Below are positions 24,011-37,219 of a stretch of DNA of 64,000 nt, piece by piece. Location of the stretch: NCBI GenBank assembly GCA_015680905.1, contig CM027381.1:71971501-72035500 (forward strand), in the 5' to 3' direction. Under the pieces are notes generated by a model. It worked only from the letters and a program-made list of their open reading frames with translations. It was not told the DNA's origin and searched no databases. This stretch comes from Coptis chinensis (lineage: Eukaryota > Streptophyta > Magnoliopsida > Ranunculales > Ranunculaceae). The first letter of the stretch is position 1, and each line of letters begins with the position of its first letter. Made by a program: the position numbers and the translations under genes.

Positions 24011-25450
24011 ATGGTCAGCCTCGAAGCTCAGGTTCAAAACCTTGTAGAACAACTAGGTGTAACAAACGAAAGCATTTCCTTACTAAGGCAAGAAAATGCT
24101 GCTTTACGGGCCCAAGTCGATGCCTATCAACAGCAACCAGTCGGTAATGTTGCTGAAAACGGCATCAACGAGGTTAATCAGCAGATTAACGAATTGTCAC
24201 ATAGGATAGGCCAGAGTGCAGTCAGAAAGGATGCGACCCAAATTGTTCAAAAGATGCTCAAGACATACCGCGCGTCCCCGTTCAGTGCTGACGTTCTCAG
24301 TAAACCCTCTCCTCAAGATTTTATCCAGCCACGCTTCCCCATGTATGATGGAAGCACCTGCCCCGGTCAGCATGTGGCTCGATACATTCAAAGTTTGGCC
24401 CTCTACAGTTCTTCTGAGTTTGATCATCTTCACTGTCGACTATTTCCGCCCGATCCAAGGATGGCGACTTGATTGGTTTTTTCTCTCTCGAACGATTCTA
24501 TTAAAACTTTTGAGCAGCTTTATCGACGCTGTTTGCTAGCCAATACGTGCACAACATGATTTAAAGAAGACGGATCTTGATTCATTTGTTCGGTTATCAT
24601 TCGAGAGAAGATGAGACCATTCGCCGATTCTTAGAGGCAGTTAATTTGAATCTGTTGTGTATGGAAAGCGGTCGAAAGAATCTTTTGCCACACGGCATTT
24701 TCTAACGCTGTCGAGTCGCGTAATACCGACCTCTCGGACGCTGATGAAGGAATGCCGAAACGCTATCCGAATCTATGCGCCGGGTTGACAAGTATATCAA
24801 GTTGCAAGAAAGTTTGCGATCCGATTGGTTTAGCCGAGAACGGGAGGTAGCGGCGATCTCGATCATACCAGCGTGCCAAAAGCGATCCAGGTCGGCACCA
24901 AAGGCGAGAACCCGGGATAGATAACAACAGAATTATTTGTCTTGACACGCTCTCCTAGTTACATCCTAGACAAGATCCAACGAGCCTCGTACTTCCGCCC
25001 AGATGTGAAGCAGCTAGTAGATCGACCTGACAAGCCATACTGCGCATTCCACAAAGTCAAATGTCATGAAACCAATGCGTGCTGGGGGCTTAAGCACTAT
25101 CTTCAAGACCTTGTCGAAGCTGGTCACATTAAACAGTACACCAACATTTCTGACAGTGATTTGTGTCATAAGCTCATGGCTCGCCGAGTGCATAGCCGAT
25201 CTCCACCTCGCCGAGTGCGCAGTCGATCTCCACCTCGCCGTCACCATCAAGACTTTCAAGCTCGCCCCCACAGTAGAGGACGTCCCCAAGATCGTTCTCG
25301 TCACGAGCGAAGACAACACTCCTCAGATCGTGACAATGCTCGAACAATTCACATGATTACTTTCCCCGATGATTTAGTTACCTCATCCAGAGAGAAAAGA
25401 CGTCGTGTTGGCGCTCTTCAAGAAGTGTATCACTTTACTTCCCAAGCAGC
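24011..25450 (+). pseudogene. gag region of the Tat element
   Basis: The N-terminal piece (24011-24472) starts MVSLEAQVQNLVEQLGVT and forms a coiled coil, then the gag core begins (PMYDGSTCPGQHVARYIQS). From about 24470 to 24940 the frame is broken several times, although gag-like words continue (SIKTFEQLYRRC-like, then ESGRK-like). It resumes at 24942 with YCAFHKVKCHETNACWGLKH. This is the C/H-rich motif found near the end of Tat gag, and an arginine-serine repeat (RRVHSRSPPRR, twice) follows. Gag would form the particle coat. Confidence 0.8.
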
Positions 25451-28400
25451 ACATGCTCCGCGTCGCTCAGGTTGCCATTCAGGAGATATCATTTTCACAG
25501 AGGCTGACCTCAATAAGGTCTGCCTTCCTCACAATGATGCACTAGTCGTCCACGTCAAGATCAACGACTGGACAGTAAAGCGCGTCTTGATCGACCCGGG
25601 GAGTTCCTGTGACATTTTATTTTACCACACTCTCCAAGAAATGAGTTTACCCAAGTCAGTTCTGATAGATCCGATTGCCCCCCTTTATGGGTTCAATGGT
25701 TCCAGGGCCGACCCTGTCGGTGATATCATCCTTCCAGTATCAGTGGGATCTAAAGAGGACAAAGTCAGCTGCAATACGCGCTTCAGCGTCCTGGACATCC
25801 AGTCGTCCTATAATGCTATATTAGGACGACGATGGATCCACCAAATGCAAGCTGTACCTTCGACATTGCATCAAGTTCTCCATTTCCCGGGCCCCAGAGG
25901 ACTAATGGAGCTGAGAAGCAATCAACTGGAAGCATATCATTGTAACCAAATCTTGTCAGCAGGAAAGATCGACAGTAGACCACTCCACACAAATAGCGAA
26001 CCCACCGGTTATACCATGGCCAAAGACCTGGTTGCAGAGGTCAGAGCCAACGCATCAAAGCAGCACGCTGGGGGCTCCAATAAGAAGATGAAGTTGTCCA
26101 CTTCCACTCCATAAGTCAATCCAGCCGTTGTCGCTCCATCAGAACGGATTCCCAAAGTCGCGTCAGTTGGTGTTAATACCGCAGTCACGCCCCCGGAAGA
26201 CCCCTCTACTATTGTTATCTCACCAGTTGGCATCCCAATGGATTCACAGCCATGTATCGCACAATAAGTCTCTATGCCGACAGTCACTCCATCCCTTGCT
26301 CCTGTCCTCGTCACCACAGATACCGATCCAGTTCGGGTGAATCAATGCACTCTCCCTCAAGTCGTTGCAGTGCCACCACACGAAGAATCGTCGCCACCCA
26401 GGCCAGCACCTCAACAGGTCGACAGAGAGTGGGTGAACTTAGGAACTGATAATGATCCCAAGTTTGTATATGTAAGGGCTAACCTTGACCCTACACTCAA
26501 GGCCCAACTTGTAAACTTTCTGGCTATGAATAAAGATGTTTTCGCCTGGTCGTATATCGATGTGCCCGATATAGACCCTAGTGTAGCATGTCATCGGTTA
26601 AATGTAAGTCCTAATGCTAAACCAGTTCGCCAGCGGCCTCGCCGGTTATCTCTGCGGTTTCAGAAAGCCATTAATGACGAAGTCGACAAACTCAAGCAAG
26701 TCGGTTTCATCAGAAAGGTGGACTACCCCGATTGGGTCGCTAACATCGTGGCGGTCCCCAAAAAGAATGGAACAGTTTGCCTATGCGTCAATTTCACGAA
26801 TGTCAATCAAGAAACACCGAAAGATAGTTTTCCCCTACCACGCATTGACCGACTTGTAGACCAGACTTGCGGACATGAACTTCTTTCCTTTATGGATGCG
26901 TACAGCGGATACAATCAAATTCCACTTGCTGAGGAAGATCAAGAGAAGACCTCGTTCATTACCGAACAAGGTATTTATTGTTATAACGTCCCTCGTCTCT
27001 CGCCTTAAGAAGCGCCGGAGCAACATATATATCGATCGGTAACTGACATGTTCCAGGACATGTTAGGAGAGACCATGGAGGTTTACATCGATGACATGGT
27101 CGTCAAAAGCAAAAAAGCAGTCGACCATATTACTCACCTTGAGCAAGCGTTCTCCAGATTGCGCCGCACTCGAATGAAGTTGAACCCAGAGAAATGCCTC
27201 TTTGGAGCGTCCTCTGGTAAATTTCTCGGATATCAGGTGTCACAACGCGGGATTGAGGCAAATCCAGACCAAATCCGAGCGTTCTTAGACATGCCTGACC
27301 CACAAACAAAGAAGCAGATACAGAAGTTGTCCGGCATGGTCGCTGCACTTAATCGATTCATATTTAGGGCGTCAGACAAGTGTCGTCCGTTCCTACAACT
27401 CCTCAAGAAAGGCGAGCAGTTCTCATGGAACGATCAATGCCACCGAGCATTCGCCACTCTCAAAGAATACCTCACCACGCCTCCCGTCTTAGCCACACCA
27501 ATAGATGGAGAGACACTGGGGCTGTACCTGGCAGTATCCGATTTCGCCATCAGTTCAGTTCTCTTCAAAGAGGAGAACAACTCAGAAAAGTCGATCTACT
27601 TTACAAGTAAAATGCTCACGCCAATTGAGAAGAATTATTCTTTCCTTGAAAGAGCCGTACTTGCATTGTTGTATTCGTCACGAAAATTCAGGCCGTACTT
27701 TCAAGCACATCCGATCAAAGTACTGAACGACCTCCCCTTGAAGAAGATTCTCCACAAAGAAAACAAGACTACTCGTATGGCAGTATGGGCCAAAGAGCTC
27801 GGTGAACACCACATGGAGTTTGTCCCTCGCACTTCTCAGAAAGGTCAAGTCGTCGCTAATTTCCTCGCGGATTTCCCTGTTAAAGACCCACACTGGGAAC
27901 CAGAGATGGAGCTCGCTGTCGACAAAGAACATGTCAAATCAATCTGGTCTCTCTTTGTAGATGGCTCTAGTAGGGGAGTGGCATCGGGGTCGTCTTAGTG
28001 TCCCCCGAAGGGCTTATGATCGAAAAATCAGTTCGACTCGACTTCGCATTTTCCAACAACGAGGCGGAGTACGAAGCGTTGATTATGGGCCTTCGTATGG
28101 TGCTACAGCTCAATGTGCAAGAACTTCAAGTTTTTAGTGACTCGCAACTGGTCGTTCGCCAGATTGCTAAAGAGTACACTACTCATGAAGGTAACCTTTC
28201 GAAGTATCTTCAAGTCATTCATCATTTATTGCCCTCTTTTAAGAAATCTACCATACATCATTTTTTGCGTGATGAGAACCATCACGCAGACAGTTTAGCT
28301 TACTTAGCCACTCAAACACCAAGTTGCGTTCCACGACAACTCCTCATTGAGGTCGTCGACCGACCCGCATACCAGGTCGAGTATGCCCTAGTTATAACCG

Positions 28401-29659
28401 ATCTCTTCCCTCTCTCCAAAGATTAGCTGAGCCAGACCTGGATGCAGCCCATCATGGACTACATCCACCATGGCGCGCTCCCTGAAGAACGCGCCAAAGC
28501 CAGACAAATCCCATATCAAGCCCGTCATTATTGTATATTGCACAATAAGTTATTCAGAAAATCTGCTGGTGGCCCACACTTGCGGTGCATTACTCCAGAA
28601 CAGGGCCAATTGATATTTGCCGAAATCCATGAAGGGGAATGCGGAAATCATGCCGGAGGTCGCTTTTTAGCCCACAAGGCAATTTCCCAAGGTTATTTTT
28701 GGCCCCGTATGCAGATCGATGCCAAAGCATACGTCCTCAAGTGCTTAAAATGTCAAACGTTCGGCCACAACATTATTCAACCCGCTCGAGAACTGATCAG
28801 TATAGCAAGCCCATGGCCATTTCATATGTGGGGTATAGACATCATGGGCCCATTCGTCCCATAGAAGAGCATTGGTTTTCGATTCATCTTAGCTGCAACA
28901 GACTATTTCACCAAGTGGGTCAAGGCCATTCCTTTAGCACATGTCAAAGAATCACATGTCCGAAACTTCATCTAGACTCACATCATCACCAGATTTGGTT
29001 TGCCACATACGTTAGTGATAGACAATGGACCCCAATTCAGAGGCAGAACAGTTCGAGACTTTCTAGCCAAATGGAAGATAGTTCATGCGTTCTCTACACC
29101 ACAATATGCTCAGAGTAATGGTCAAGCAGAAGCCAGCAACAAGGCCATCTTAGAGAATTTAAAGAAAAAGATTGAAAGAAACAAGAGCCAATGGCCAAAT
29201 CAGTTGGAGAACATTTTGTGGGCTCATCGCACCACAGCGCGGTCCAGTACAGGTGAATCTCCATTCTCCTTGTGTTATGGCACAGAAGCTGTAATTCCTA
29301 CCGAGCTGACAGTCACCACAACTCGATCTAAGCTCGTCGAAACGGGAAATAATGATTCTGTTTTAGCACGAGAAGTCGATTTGCTAAAAGAACGGCGTGA
29401 CTTAGCTGCCATCCGCGTCGCATCTTATCAGCAAACCTTGAAGAACTCCTACAATAAACGGGTGCATCCTCGATCTTTCCAGCTTGGCGATCTAGTGCTA
29501 AAGAAGACACAAGACGATTCCAAGTTAGCCCATACATGGGAAGGCCCATACATCGTAGAACGCGTTGTAGGCAATGGAGCGAACTGGATAAAAACTCAGG
29601 ACGGCAAATTGTTACCTCGCCCATGGAATACTTATCTGTTGAAACGATTTTATCAATAA
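25451..29659 (+). pseudogene. pol region of the Tat element (PR-RT-RH-aRH-INT)
   Basis: The protease motif VLIDPGSSCDILFYHTL is at about 25590 (DPGS, where DTGS or DSGS is usual). RT runs from 26600 to 27300, with PDWVANIVAVPKKNG, MDAYSGYNQIPL and the catalytic EVYIDDMVVKS. The first RNase H follows (YFTSKMLTPIEKNYSFLERA, PYFQAHPIKVL). A second, plant-type RNase H at 27940-28330 has LFVDGSSRG, NNEAEYEALI and FSDSQLVVRQI. Integrase has CLKCQTFG (zinc-binding), GIDIMGP (first Asp), VIDNGPQF (second Asp) and SNGQAEASNKAI (Glu), and ends at 29659. Breaks include stops at about 26112, 27006, 28424 and 28862, and shifts near 27995 and 28999. The RT block between QGIYCYNV and TDMFQDM is scrambled where MPFGLKNAG is expected. 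Confidence 0.9.
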
Positions 29660-29838
29660 AGCCTTTGTTGTTGTATAAGACTTTTTTTTAAAAGTACTGT
29701 AAGTTTAAGGTTAAATGTTTATGTTACCTAGTATAAGGTATTCCATTTACTTGCATCAAACAGCCCTACAGCTCGCATCAGATGCACGACCAGTATACTT
29801 CCCTGCTCCAACACGCTTAGCGCACCATACGCTCTCAT

Positions 29839-30700
29839 AAACTAGAACGCTCTTCGCGAGCAGACAGCTCTCTGGAGCTTAACGGCTCCATAGCCTCTCC
29901 AATTCTTATCACGTCGAGGACCTATACTTCTAGGATCAACTAAACGAGAACGCTCTCCGCGAGCAGACAGCTCTCTGGAGCTTAACGGCTCCATAGCCTC
30001 TCTAATTCTTGTCACGTCGAGGACCTATACTTCTAGGATCGAATAAACGAGAACGCTCTCCGCGAGTAGACAGCTCTCTGGAGCTTAACGGCTCCATAGC
30101 CTCTCCAATTCTTGTCACGTCGAGGACCTATACTTCTAGGATCGACTAAAGGAGAACGCTCTCCACGAGCAGACAGCTCTCTGGAGCTTAACGGCTCCAT
30201 AGCCTCTCCAATTCTTGTCACATCGAGGACCTATACTTCTAGGATCAACTAAACGAGAACGCTCTCCGCGAGCAGACAGCTCTCTGGAGCTTAAATGCTC
30301 CATAGCCTCTCCAATTCTTATCACGTCGAGGACCTATACTTCTAGGATCGACTAAACGAGAACGCTCTCCGCGAGCAGACAGCTCTCTGGAGCTTAACGA
30401 CTCCATAGCCTCTACAATTCTTGTCACGTCGAGGACCTATACTTCTAGGATCGACTAAACGAGAACGCTCTCCTGCGAGCAGACAGCTTTCTGGAGCTTA
30501 ACGGCTCCATAACCTCTCCAATTCTTGTCACGTCGAGGACCTATACTTCTAGGATCGACTAAACGAGAACATTTCTCTCCATGGCGATGACTCTCGGAGC
30601 TTACAGGCTCCATAGCCTATCCAATTCTTGCCACGTCGACGACCTATATTTCTAGGATCGACTGAACAAGAACGCTCTCCGCGAGCAGCCAGCTCTCCGG
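29839..30700 (+). repeat. Tandem array of 103-bp units after integrase
   Basis: Unit starts (AAACGAGAACGCTCTC-like) fall at 29839, 29942, 30045, 30148, 30251, 30354, 30457, 30561 and about 30664. Spacing is 103 bp with one 104. The first seven copies are nearly identical. The last two are diverged. Each unit contains GGAGCTTAACGGCTCC, a perfect inverted repeat, and CGTCGAGGACCTATACTTC. Similar arrays in the 3' untranslated part of Tat elements are known, and some have given rise to satellites. Confidence 0.95.
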
Positions 30701-31092
30701 AGCTCGCAGACTCCACCAACCCATCCCATAGCCGCGCTCGATGACGATCCTACACCCTTAGAATCAACTATACGAAAGCGTTCTCCATGTGCTTAACGCC
30801 TATACACGCCCACGCGTTCGGTTTGACTAGAACCCCCTTTTGAATCTTCCTTCTAAAACTCAACGCAATGCACTTCAGGACGACCTCTCAGTCCTAAACT
30901 CAGAACATCTAGCATACTCCTAACATCTCTGCTCTTATCACATGATAAACACGGAAGACAGCGCTAAGCACAAGCAGATCATGTTTCTAACTTAAATTTG
31001 CAACTCCTCAGTTATTCCACGCCACATGCATAATAAGCAAGACGTTAGCTACACACAAGTAAGCAGCAACATGCATTCAAAATATAACCAGT
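30701..31092 (+). other. Non-coding internal sequence of the Tat element before the nested insertion
   Basis: No reading frame or repeat beyond the decaying edge of the 103-bp array. It ends at ACCAGT (31087-31092), which is repeated at 37671-37676 on the far side of the nested element. Confidence 0.5.
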
Positions 31093-31393
31093 ATACTACA
31101 CCAAAAGGGTGATTTAGTAACGCACTCCTTTTTCACTTAGTAACGTTTTTTCACCATAACACACTTACTAACGTTTACAAAGCGTAACTATGTAAATTTT
31201 TCCGTTACTTAATTTCAGATAATTATCAGAATTAATTTTTCACGGTGAGCTAACACATTGATACCGTTAGAAAAAACAAATCACAAAAATAAAAGACAGT
31301 CCAAAACCGCACTCATCTCTCTCACTTTCTCACTTTCAGAGGGCCGAGATGTGGATAGCTCAAACCTAGACAACCTGATCTAAAAAGAATTGA

Positions 31394-33709
31394 TGGTAAG
31401 TTTTTGTCTTCTTGTTCTCCTTCTTCTTCAATTCTTCTTCTTCTCTTTTTAGGGTTTGGAAAATTTAAATTTTTTATTTTCGCTCCTTCCTCTTGGGTTT
31501 TTTTCGTTATTAGTAAATATTCTTCAATTCTTTTCATGACTTGTTGTCATTATTTGCGTTAGGTTTAATTGGATTTCAGATTTTTGTTTTAGAACGAGGT
31601 AGGGTTTTGTCAATGGTACGCTCAACAATACCATATCGGCTTCTCCTGAGAGAACTTCTCAATCTACTTTGGTAGATGCTCCACATGCTCTCTTACAGGT
31701 TGATGTTCTTGATCCTTAAACAAACTGTCAAGCATGTTTACCTACAAGGTCTCAATTGGATGGCGAAGAGCAAGCTCATGATATATCAGCTGCTATTTCA
31801 GTTAAAACCCAAGGTTTTACTACCCAAGGAATACATAGTAACTTGACGAGTAAGCAGCAAAGAGACGTAAATGGGAATTCAGATTCGGCAGAAGCTAATG
31901 GCCTTACTAGTGGTAGCGCTGAACCAGCTAAAAGTGATGGGTTGAGCTCTCGACCATCTGGTTGGACTGCTGAAACACTAGGCTTGAATGCAGTGCGGTC
32001 TGGAAACTCATCACATGGTTCATTGAATGGTTGGTGTTCTTGGTCCTCGAACAAAATCTGGAGCATGTTTACCTCCAAGGTCTCAATTGGACGGCAAAAG
32101 TAGATCTCATGATGCGTCAGATATCATTTTGGTTGAAGCACAAGGCTTTTCTACTCCAGGAATGGATAATAACTTAATGAGAACAGACAACCAGCAAATT
32201 GACTTAAACTTGAATTCGGATTTGGCAGATGCTAATGGCCTTCCTATGGATAGCAATGAACCAGTTAATGGTTTGAGCTCTAAATTGTCTGGTTCACCTG
32301 CAGAAACAGTAGACTTGAAAGCGGTGCGGTCTGGAAACTCATCACATGCTTGGGAGTCATTGAATGGTAATGACACTATGTCGGCCCCTCTGGAAAGGAC
32401 TTCTCTGTCTACTCTGGAAGGTGCTTCACATGCTGTCTTAAAGGATGATGTTCTTGATGCTCAAACGAAGTCTGCAACATGTTTACCTACAACGTCTGAA
32501 TTGGATGGCAGAAAGAAAGCTTGTGATGTGTCGGCTATCATTTCTGTCGAAACCCAAGGTTTTACTGCCCAAGGAATGCATAGTAACGTAACGAGAACAT
32601 GCAACCAGCAAATTGACTTAAACGGAAATTCGCATTTGGAGGATGCTAATGGCCTTGCTGATGGTAACATTGAACCCGCTAAAAGTGATGGTTTGAGCTC
32701 TGAACCATCTGGTTGGACTGCAGAAACACTAGAGTTGAAAGTGGTGTTTTCTGGAAACTCATCACTTGATTGGGGATTATTGAATGGTAGTGATACTATG
32801 TTGGCTTGTCAAGAAAGGATCTCTAAATCTACTCTGGCAGATGCTTCACATGCTGTCTTACAGGATGTTCTTGATCCTCAAACAACGTCTGAAACATGTT
32901 TTCCTACAATGTCTGAATTCGATGGCGAAAAGAGTCGGGATATGTCGACAATCATTTCAGTTGAAATCCAAGGTTTTGCAGAGCCTCCTCAACCTGCCTT
33001 AGATGAAGCCTTGATGGATGTAGGTGTGAATTCGGAAACTTTACCATCTGAACTTGCTGGTTCGAGTGGCTTGATTGGAAACTCATCTGGGAATTGTGAT
33101 AATCTTCCAAAAGAGAATCAAGGATGGGATTTTTCAGATAAGAAATCAGAACAGGGTCCTATAATTAAGTCAGAATCACTCGAATGGAGCAATGAATTAC
33201 CAGTTAACCAAAAAATGCGTTTTGGTTCTATCGCTGCATTTGCTGCTGAAAAACCTGTGTTACCTTTTGAAAAATGGAGAAATGATCCGTGTGTTGTTAA
33301 CAGTTCTGCTGCATATGTAAGTACGCATGCTATCTCGGAATATAATCTGGATCCAGACTCAAAACCTTCTTGTGGCTCAGCCAACCCCCCAAAGTTGAGT
33401 TGTGGAGGACCAGCACAAGAAACAGTGACCATGGATTTGGTAACAGCATCAGAGGGAAATGAAGCAACTAATTTGGGAATGTCACAGCGGGGAAATGTCA
33501 ATAATGGGTTGGGTACACCAGCTGGAAACACTGCCATGCGGCGAAACTATCAGGAGATTTATGAAAACAGGTATTCTAGACATCAGAATAGGGTTACTAT
33601 GTTGGTATCACCGTACTGGAAACCTTACAGAACCCAACTGTGCTGGTATCACCAGAGGGGTTATTGCAATGAAGGAGGTTTCTGTCATTTTCGACATCCA
33701 TCTATGTGA
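31394..33709 (+). pseudogene. CCCH zinc-finger protein with four internal repeats (captured)
   Basis: A leader with a GT donor at about 31395 precedes repeats of about 135 residues. Copy 1 is at about 31620-32025, and copies 2-4 lie within the long frame 32027-33709. The shared words are LDG...HD(I/A)S, QGF(T/S)...G(I/M), N(Q)QIDLN-N, ANGL and SDGLSS-PSGW. Copy 1 has a stop (VLDP-stop, about 31718) and is out of frame with copy 2. The C-terminus (33610-33705) is a CCCH finger, LCWYHQRGYCNEGGFCHFRH, with C-x7-C-x5-C-x3-H spacing. CCCH fingers usually bind RNA. The 560-residue frame 32027-33709 is unbroken, so a truncated protein could still be made. The repeats are serine-, asparagine- and acid-rich and probably disordered. 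Confidence 0.65.
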
Positions 33710-34189
33710 GAGTACAGAACTAAACAGAAGAATTGATTGAATGGTATCCGATTTATTGGTATCATTTTAGTTAAATTTTTATGTTATTATCCGTTTTTCT
33801 AATGATTTGTTGTCAACTCAATAATTTTAGTCTACGAAATAGAAAACCTTGCTATTCCACAGAAATAAAGGATCACTTTTTGTTCAAAAAATAAAAAGGA
33901 AAGGAAATACTTTATTGGTCCTAGTCTTAGTTTGCTTTCTTTGCAGCTTCCATGTTAACCATTGCACTTATGTGTCGTGTTAATTCTTTAATTTTTTCTG
34001 CAGTCCACTGATCTAGATGTTTTCTGTTCATAAGCCTGTTTAGATAGATTTTGAAGATACATGGCCTCTTTTTATGAAATATAGATTTTTGTTCATGAAG
34101 CAATGCAAGTAGAAGTTTTGAATAACAAATCTACTGCCCAAGTATTCATGAAATGACTCACTTTGTATTCATAAATTGCAGCACTTGCA

Positions 34190-34340
34190 TTTGACCTTTG
34201 CGAGGATATTTTTTTTCAGCATGGGCATGTTGCCAAGCCATATATGTCATGGTTTTGTCTAATGGGTGTTGTTGTATTGCGTTTCACATTTTAGGGATTT
34301 GTCTTCTAATGATCTCATTGGACCTGTGCCTAAGCTTAAG
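34190..34340 (+). pseudogene. Leucine-rich-repeat gene fragment (captured)
   Basis: A short stretch encodes LRDLSSNDLIGPVPKLK, the LxLSxNxLxGxVP signature of plant extracellular LRRs such as those of receptor kinases, with a GT just after (AAGGTATTTC). It is one repeat only and can be no more than an exon remnant. Confidence 0.5.
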
Positions 34341-35049
34341 GTATTTCATATAACATCTCTTTGTTGCATTTAAAAATCTTCTAATAGTCTATAGTCAGCA
34401 AATTGGAATGAGCGGTCTATAGGGTAGTTGGCAGAATGTGGTTGGTGATAGTAATTGCTTCTAATGTATTATAGTTGCACAAAATTACATGTGATGTACA
34501 CATCATTTGTCTTATTAGAGGATTAATTACATGTGATGTACACATCATTTGCTTCTAATGTCTTATTTGTCTCAAATCTGTTTCGTTCTTGAGTTATTTC
34601 CTGCCACCGCTTGTAAATATGCCCTCCCCTTCCTCTTCCTTTTAATTACATAGGGTTTGGTAATTTTTCAGTTGGATTAATTAACTTCTCTCTCTCTCTC
34701 TCTTTGGATTAATTCTTCAGTGAGGGATTTGCTCAGTTTGTTTCAGTCCAAGTTCGATTTGAGTTGCTGCAAAAGGTACGATTTTTTATTTTCATTTGTG
34801 CATGTTCTTTGAGCGAAACTACTATCTTCTCTACAAGGGATATGATTTTAGGGCTTATGATATTTACTTTTACATAACAATCAGACATCAAAATTAATTG
34901 TTTTTGGGAGTTGTTAGTTCTCTATTTCAGTTTGTTGCTTTAATCAGATATGTAATGGGTATGCTCTATTATATTATCCACGACATGGCGGTGACTTCAC
35001 CCCTTGAGACATTTTACGCTTTATGGGCGTCCTAAAACTATCTATACCA

Positions 35050-35374
35050 CATGGTGTGTATGCTTATCTTATAAAAGAATGCACCCATATACGTGGATTT
35101 GGCCGGTGTACAAGTTCACACTCACATGACCAAAAGTGGTCATGGGATGACTTTACTATTAGCCAACAGGTTATTATTCATGTATGTTTCTTGTGGTAGT
35201 CTGGATTCGGCACGAGAACTCTTTGATAAAATGATTGTTAAGGATTCTATCTCGTGGGCGATTATGATTGCGAGTTGTGTTGAGAATGAGTATTTAGAAG
35301 CACTTACTTTGTTTAGATATAAGCAGATGGGATACCAATATATGAATACTATACAGTTTGAACTCTTCTTTTGA
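35050..35374 (+). pseudogene. Pentatricopeptide-repeat (PPR) gene fragment (captured)
   Basis: The frame from 35093 reads VQVHTHMTKSGHGMTLLLAN, then RLLFMYVSCGSLDSARELFD, then KDSISWAIMIASCVENEYLE. These are two to three PLS-type PPR motifs (N-x-L-x-x-M-Y-x-x-C-G, A-R-x-L-F-D, W-x-x-M-I). PPR proteins of this class act on organelle RNA and run to hundreds of residues. Here about 90 remain and the frame ends at 35374 after a non-PPR tail. Confidence 0.75.
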
Positions 35375-37219
35375 GTCTCTGGATTGTTTGTGGAAATGCA
35401 TTTTTGTGGTTATTATCTGTTTATATGTTATTATCGTTAGTATATCTCTATGGGTTTTTTCCAAGTAAAATGATTGTGGTAAGTAAACTAATCGATGGTG
35501 TTAAAATTGATTTTGAGAGATCTTTTCTTACATGTCATTATTTGGACAAATATTATCTTGTCGTCATTGTCATGACTGAACTCGAGTGTTTGTATTTTTC
35601 TTTAGTATTTCCTTGTCAAATTTGTTTGGTGGCTTTGGTAGATCTCACTAGTGCTGGATCCAGCAGAAGACTCAAGGTAAATAGAATAAGTTACTTACAT
35701 TGTGTTATAACATATAGAAATTGTTTCAAATTACAAGCCTAGTACTGGTTTGCCGCGAGCTTAATTAATTAAATACTTAGTTATGGGGAGAATATTCTCG
35801 TCTGCTTCAGAACTACCTAGCTGATTTATATGGATGTCACAAAAATGGATTTTGGCTTATGTTTTTTTGTCATTCTGCAACTTCATTTATCTGAAGTGGT
35901 CCAACTTCATCAGATAGTGGTGTTCACCTTACCCTGTAGCTATTATAGCCTACTTCTCTTCCAATTCGTTATCAACTCAATTACATTCATCTTTAATTGC
36001 AAAAACACAAACCTTTCATATTTTTTTTTTCTCCTTGTCCCTGTCCATGTTGTCACAGTATTATATTTCTTTCAAAATGCTAGGTGTTCCATTGACGTAA
36101 TATGGTTTGCTAGGAATTATTAAGATAGGTTCTTTCTTTTAAATTCTCCACAAATGTACTGTGACAATGAAACTGGTGGCGTGTGGAAAATTGTTAGGTA
36201 TGAATATGTTACTTTAACTGAGCCAGGAGATGCCAAGGCAAATGAATGAAAAAAAGGCTGGGAAAGGAATGGTCATCCAGTCAAACTATGTATGAAAGCA
36301 TAAAAATTGTTGAAACCTAAGTAAGATGGACATTTCATATCCCCCCCCCCCCAAAAAAAAATCTTCCCCACTCCGCTTATGCCCCCATTGGAATGTAGTA
36401 TACTAGTGTATATAATTTATAGTGTCTTTTTTATTCGATGATTGGTTATTTGACTTAACTGGCATTGGTCGAGATGGTTAAGTAGCTGGTTCTACGAATC
36501 AATATATATTTGAGTGGCTAGTTCTACGAATCAATATATTATTTGATTTTCAGGTTATGACAAAATTTATGTATATGAAATGTTGAAAATACAGATGAGA
36601 CTTTGTCGAAATTTTTATGTCTTTAGTCAAGGTGTCTTACAAGGTTATAGGGTTTTGGGGCATTACATAAACTTTCATGTCTATACTATGCTTCTATTGC
36701 TACTAGCTTGCTACTATATTCTCTTTTCTGAATTCTGTAGTTTGAGTATAATGAGCTACTACTTAAGAATAGGATATAAGTATATATTTATACATATTTG
36801 TTTTTTACTGCCTGACTTATATTTTATATATTTCTATTGGTGTATAGGATGAAAGGGACTTTTTCGATGATACCATTTCAAAATCATCCCCGATGCTTGC
36901 AACTCTTGAAGGTGCTAGTTCTATACAAATGGCGTGAGAGTTTGAGTTTAAGGACAAGTCCCATTGATTTGGAAAATAGTGTGTATTTCATTCATGGCAA
37001 GTCCTATTTATGAAAGATGTTTTGGTGATGTTATTTTAATAAAAGTTTATGTGATTGGATGTATTTGTGAGATTAATTTCTTGTTTATGTTATGAATGAT
37101 TGTAGAATACCGAATAAGTGGGGGCATCTTTTTATGCGAGGTTGATGAGTCTCCAAAAAAGAGTGGTTTTGGGGAAATTATTTTTTTTACATATGAAATA
37201 GTTTTGTAATAGTGAAAAA
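35375..37219. other. Interior of the CACTA-like element without recognisable genes
   Basis: AT-rich. It contains a C12/A8 run at about 36341-36360 and a 33-bp tandem duplication of CTAGTTCTACGAATCAATAT at about 36485-36540. A few short open stretches exist but show no family resemblance. Confidence 0.45.

Noticed and set aside
30033..30427. Three overlapping 60-residue minus-strand frames with the same sequence
   Set aside because: They arise from reading the 103-bp tandem repeat in one frame. They have no independent support.
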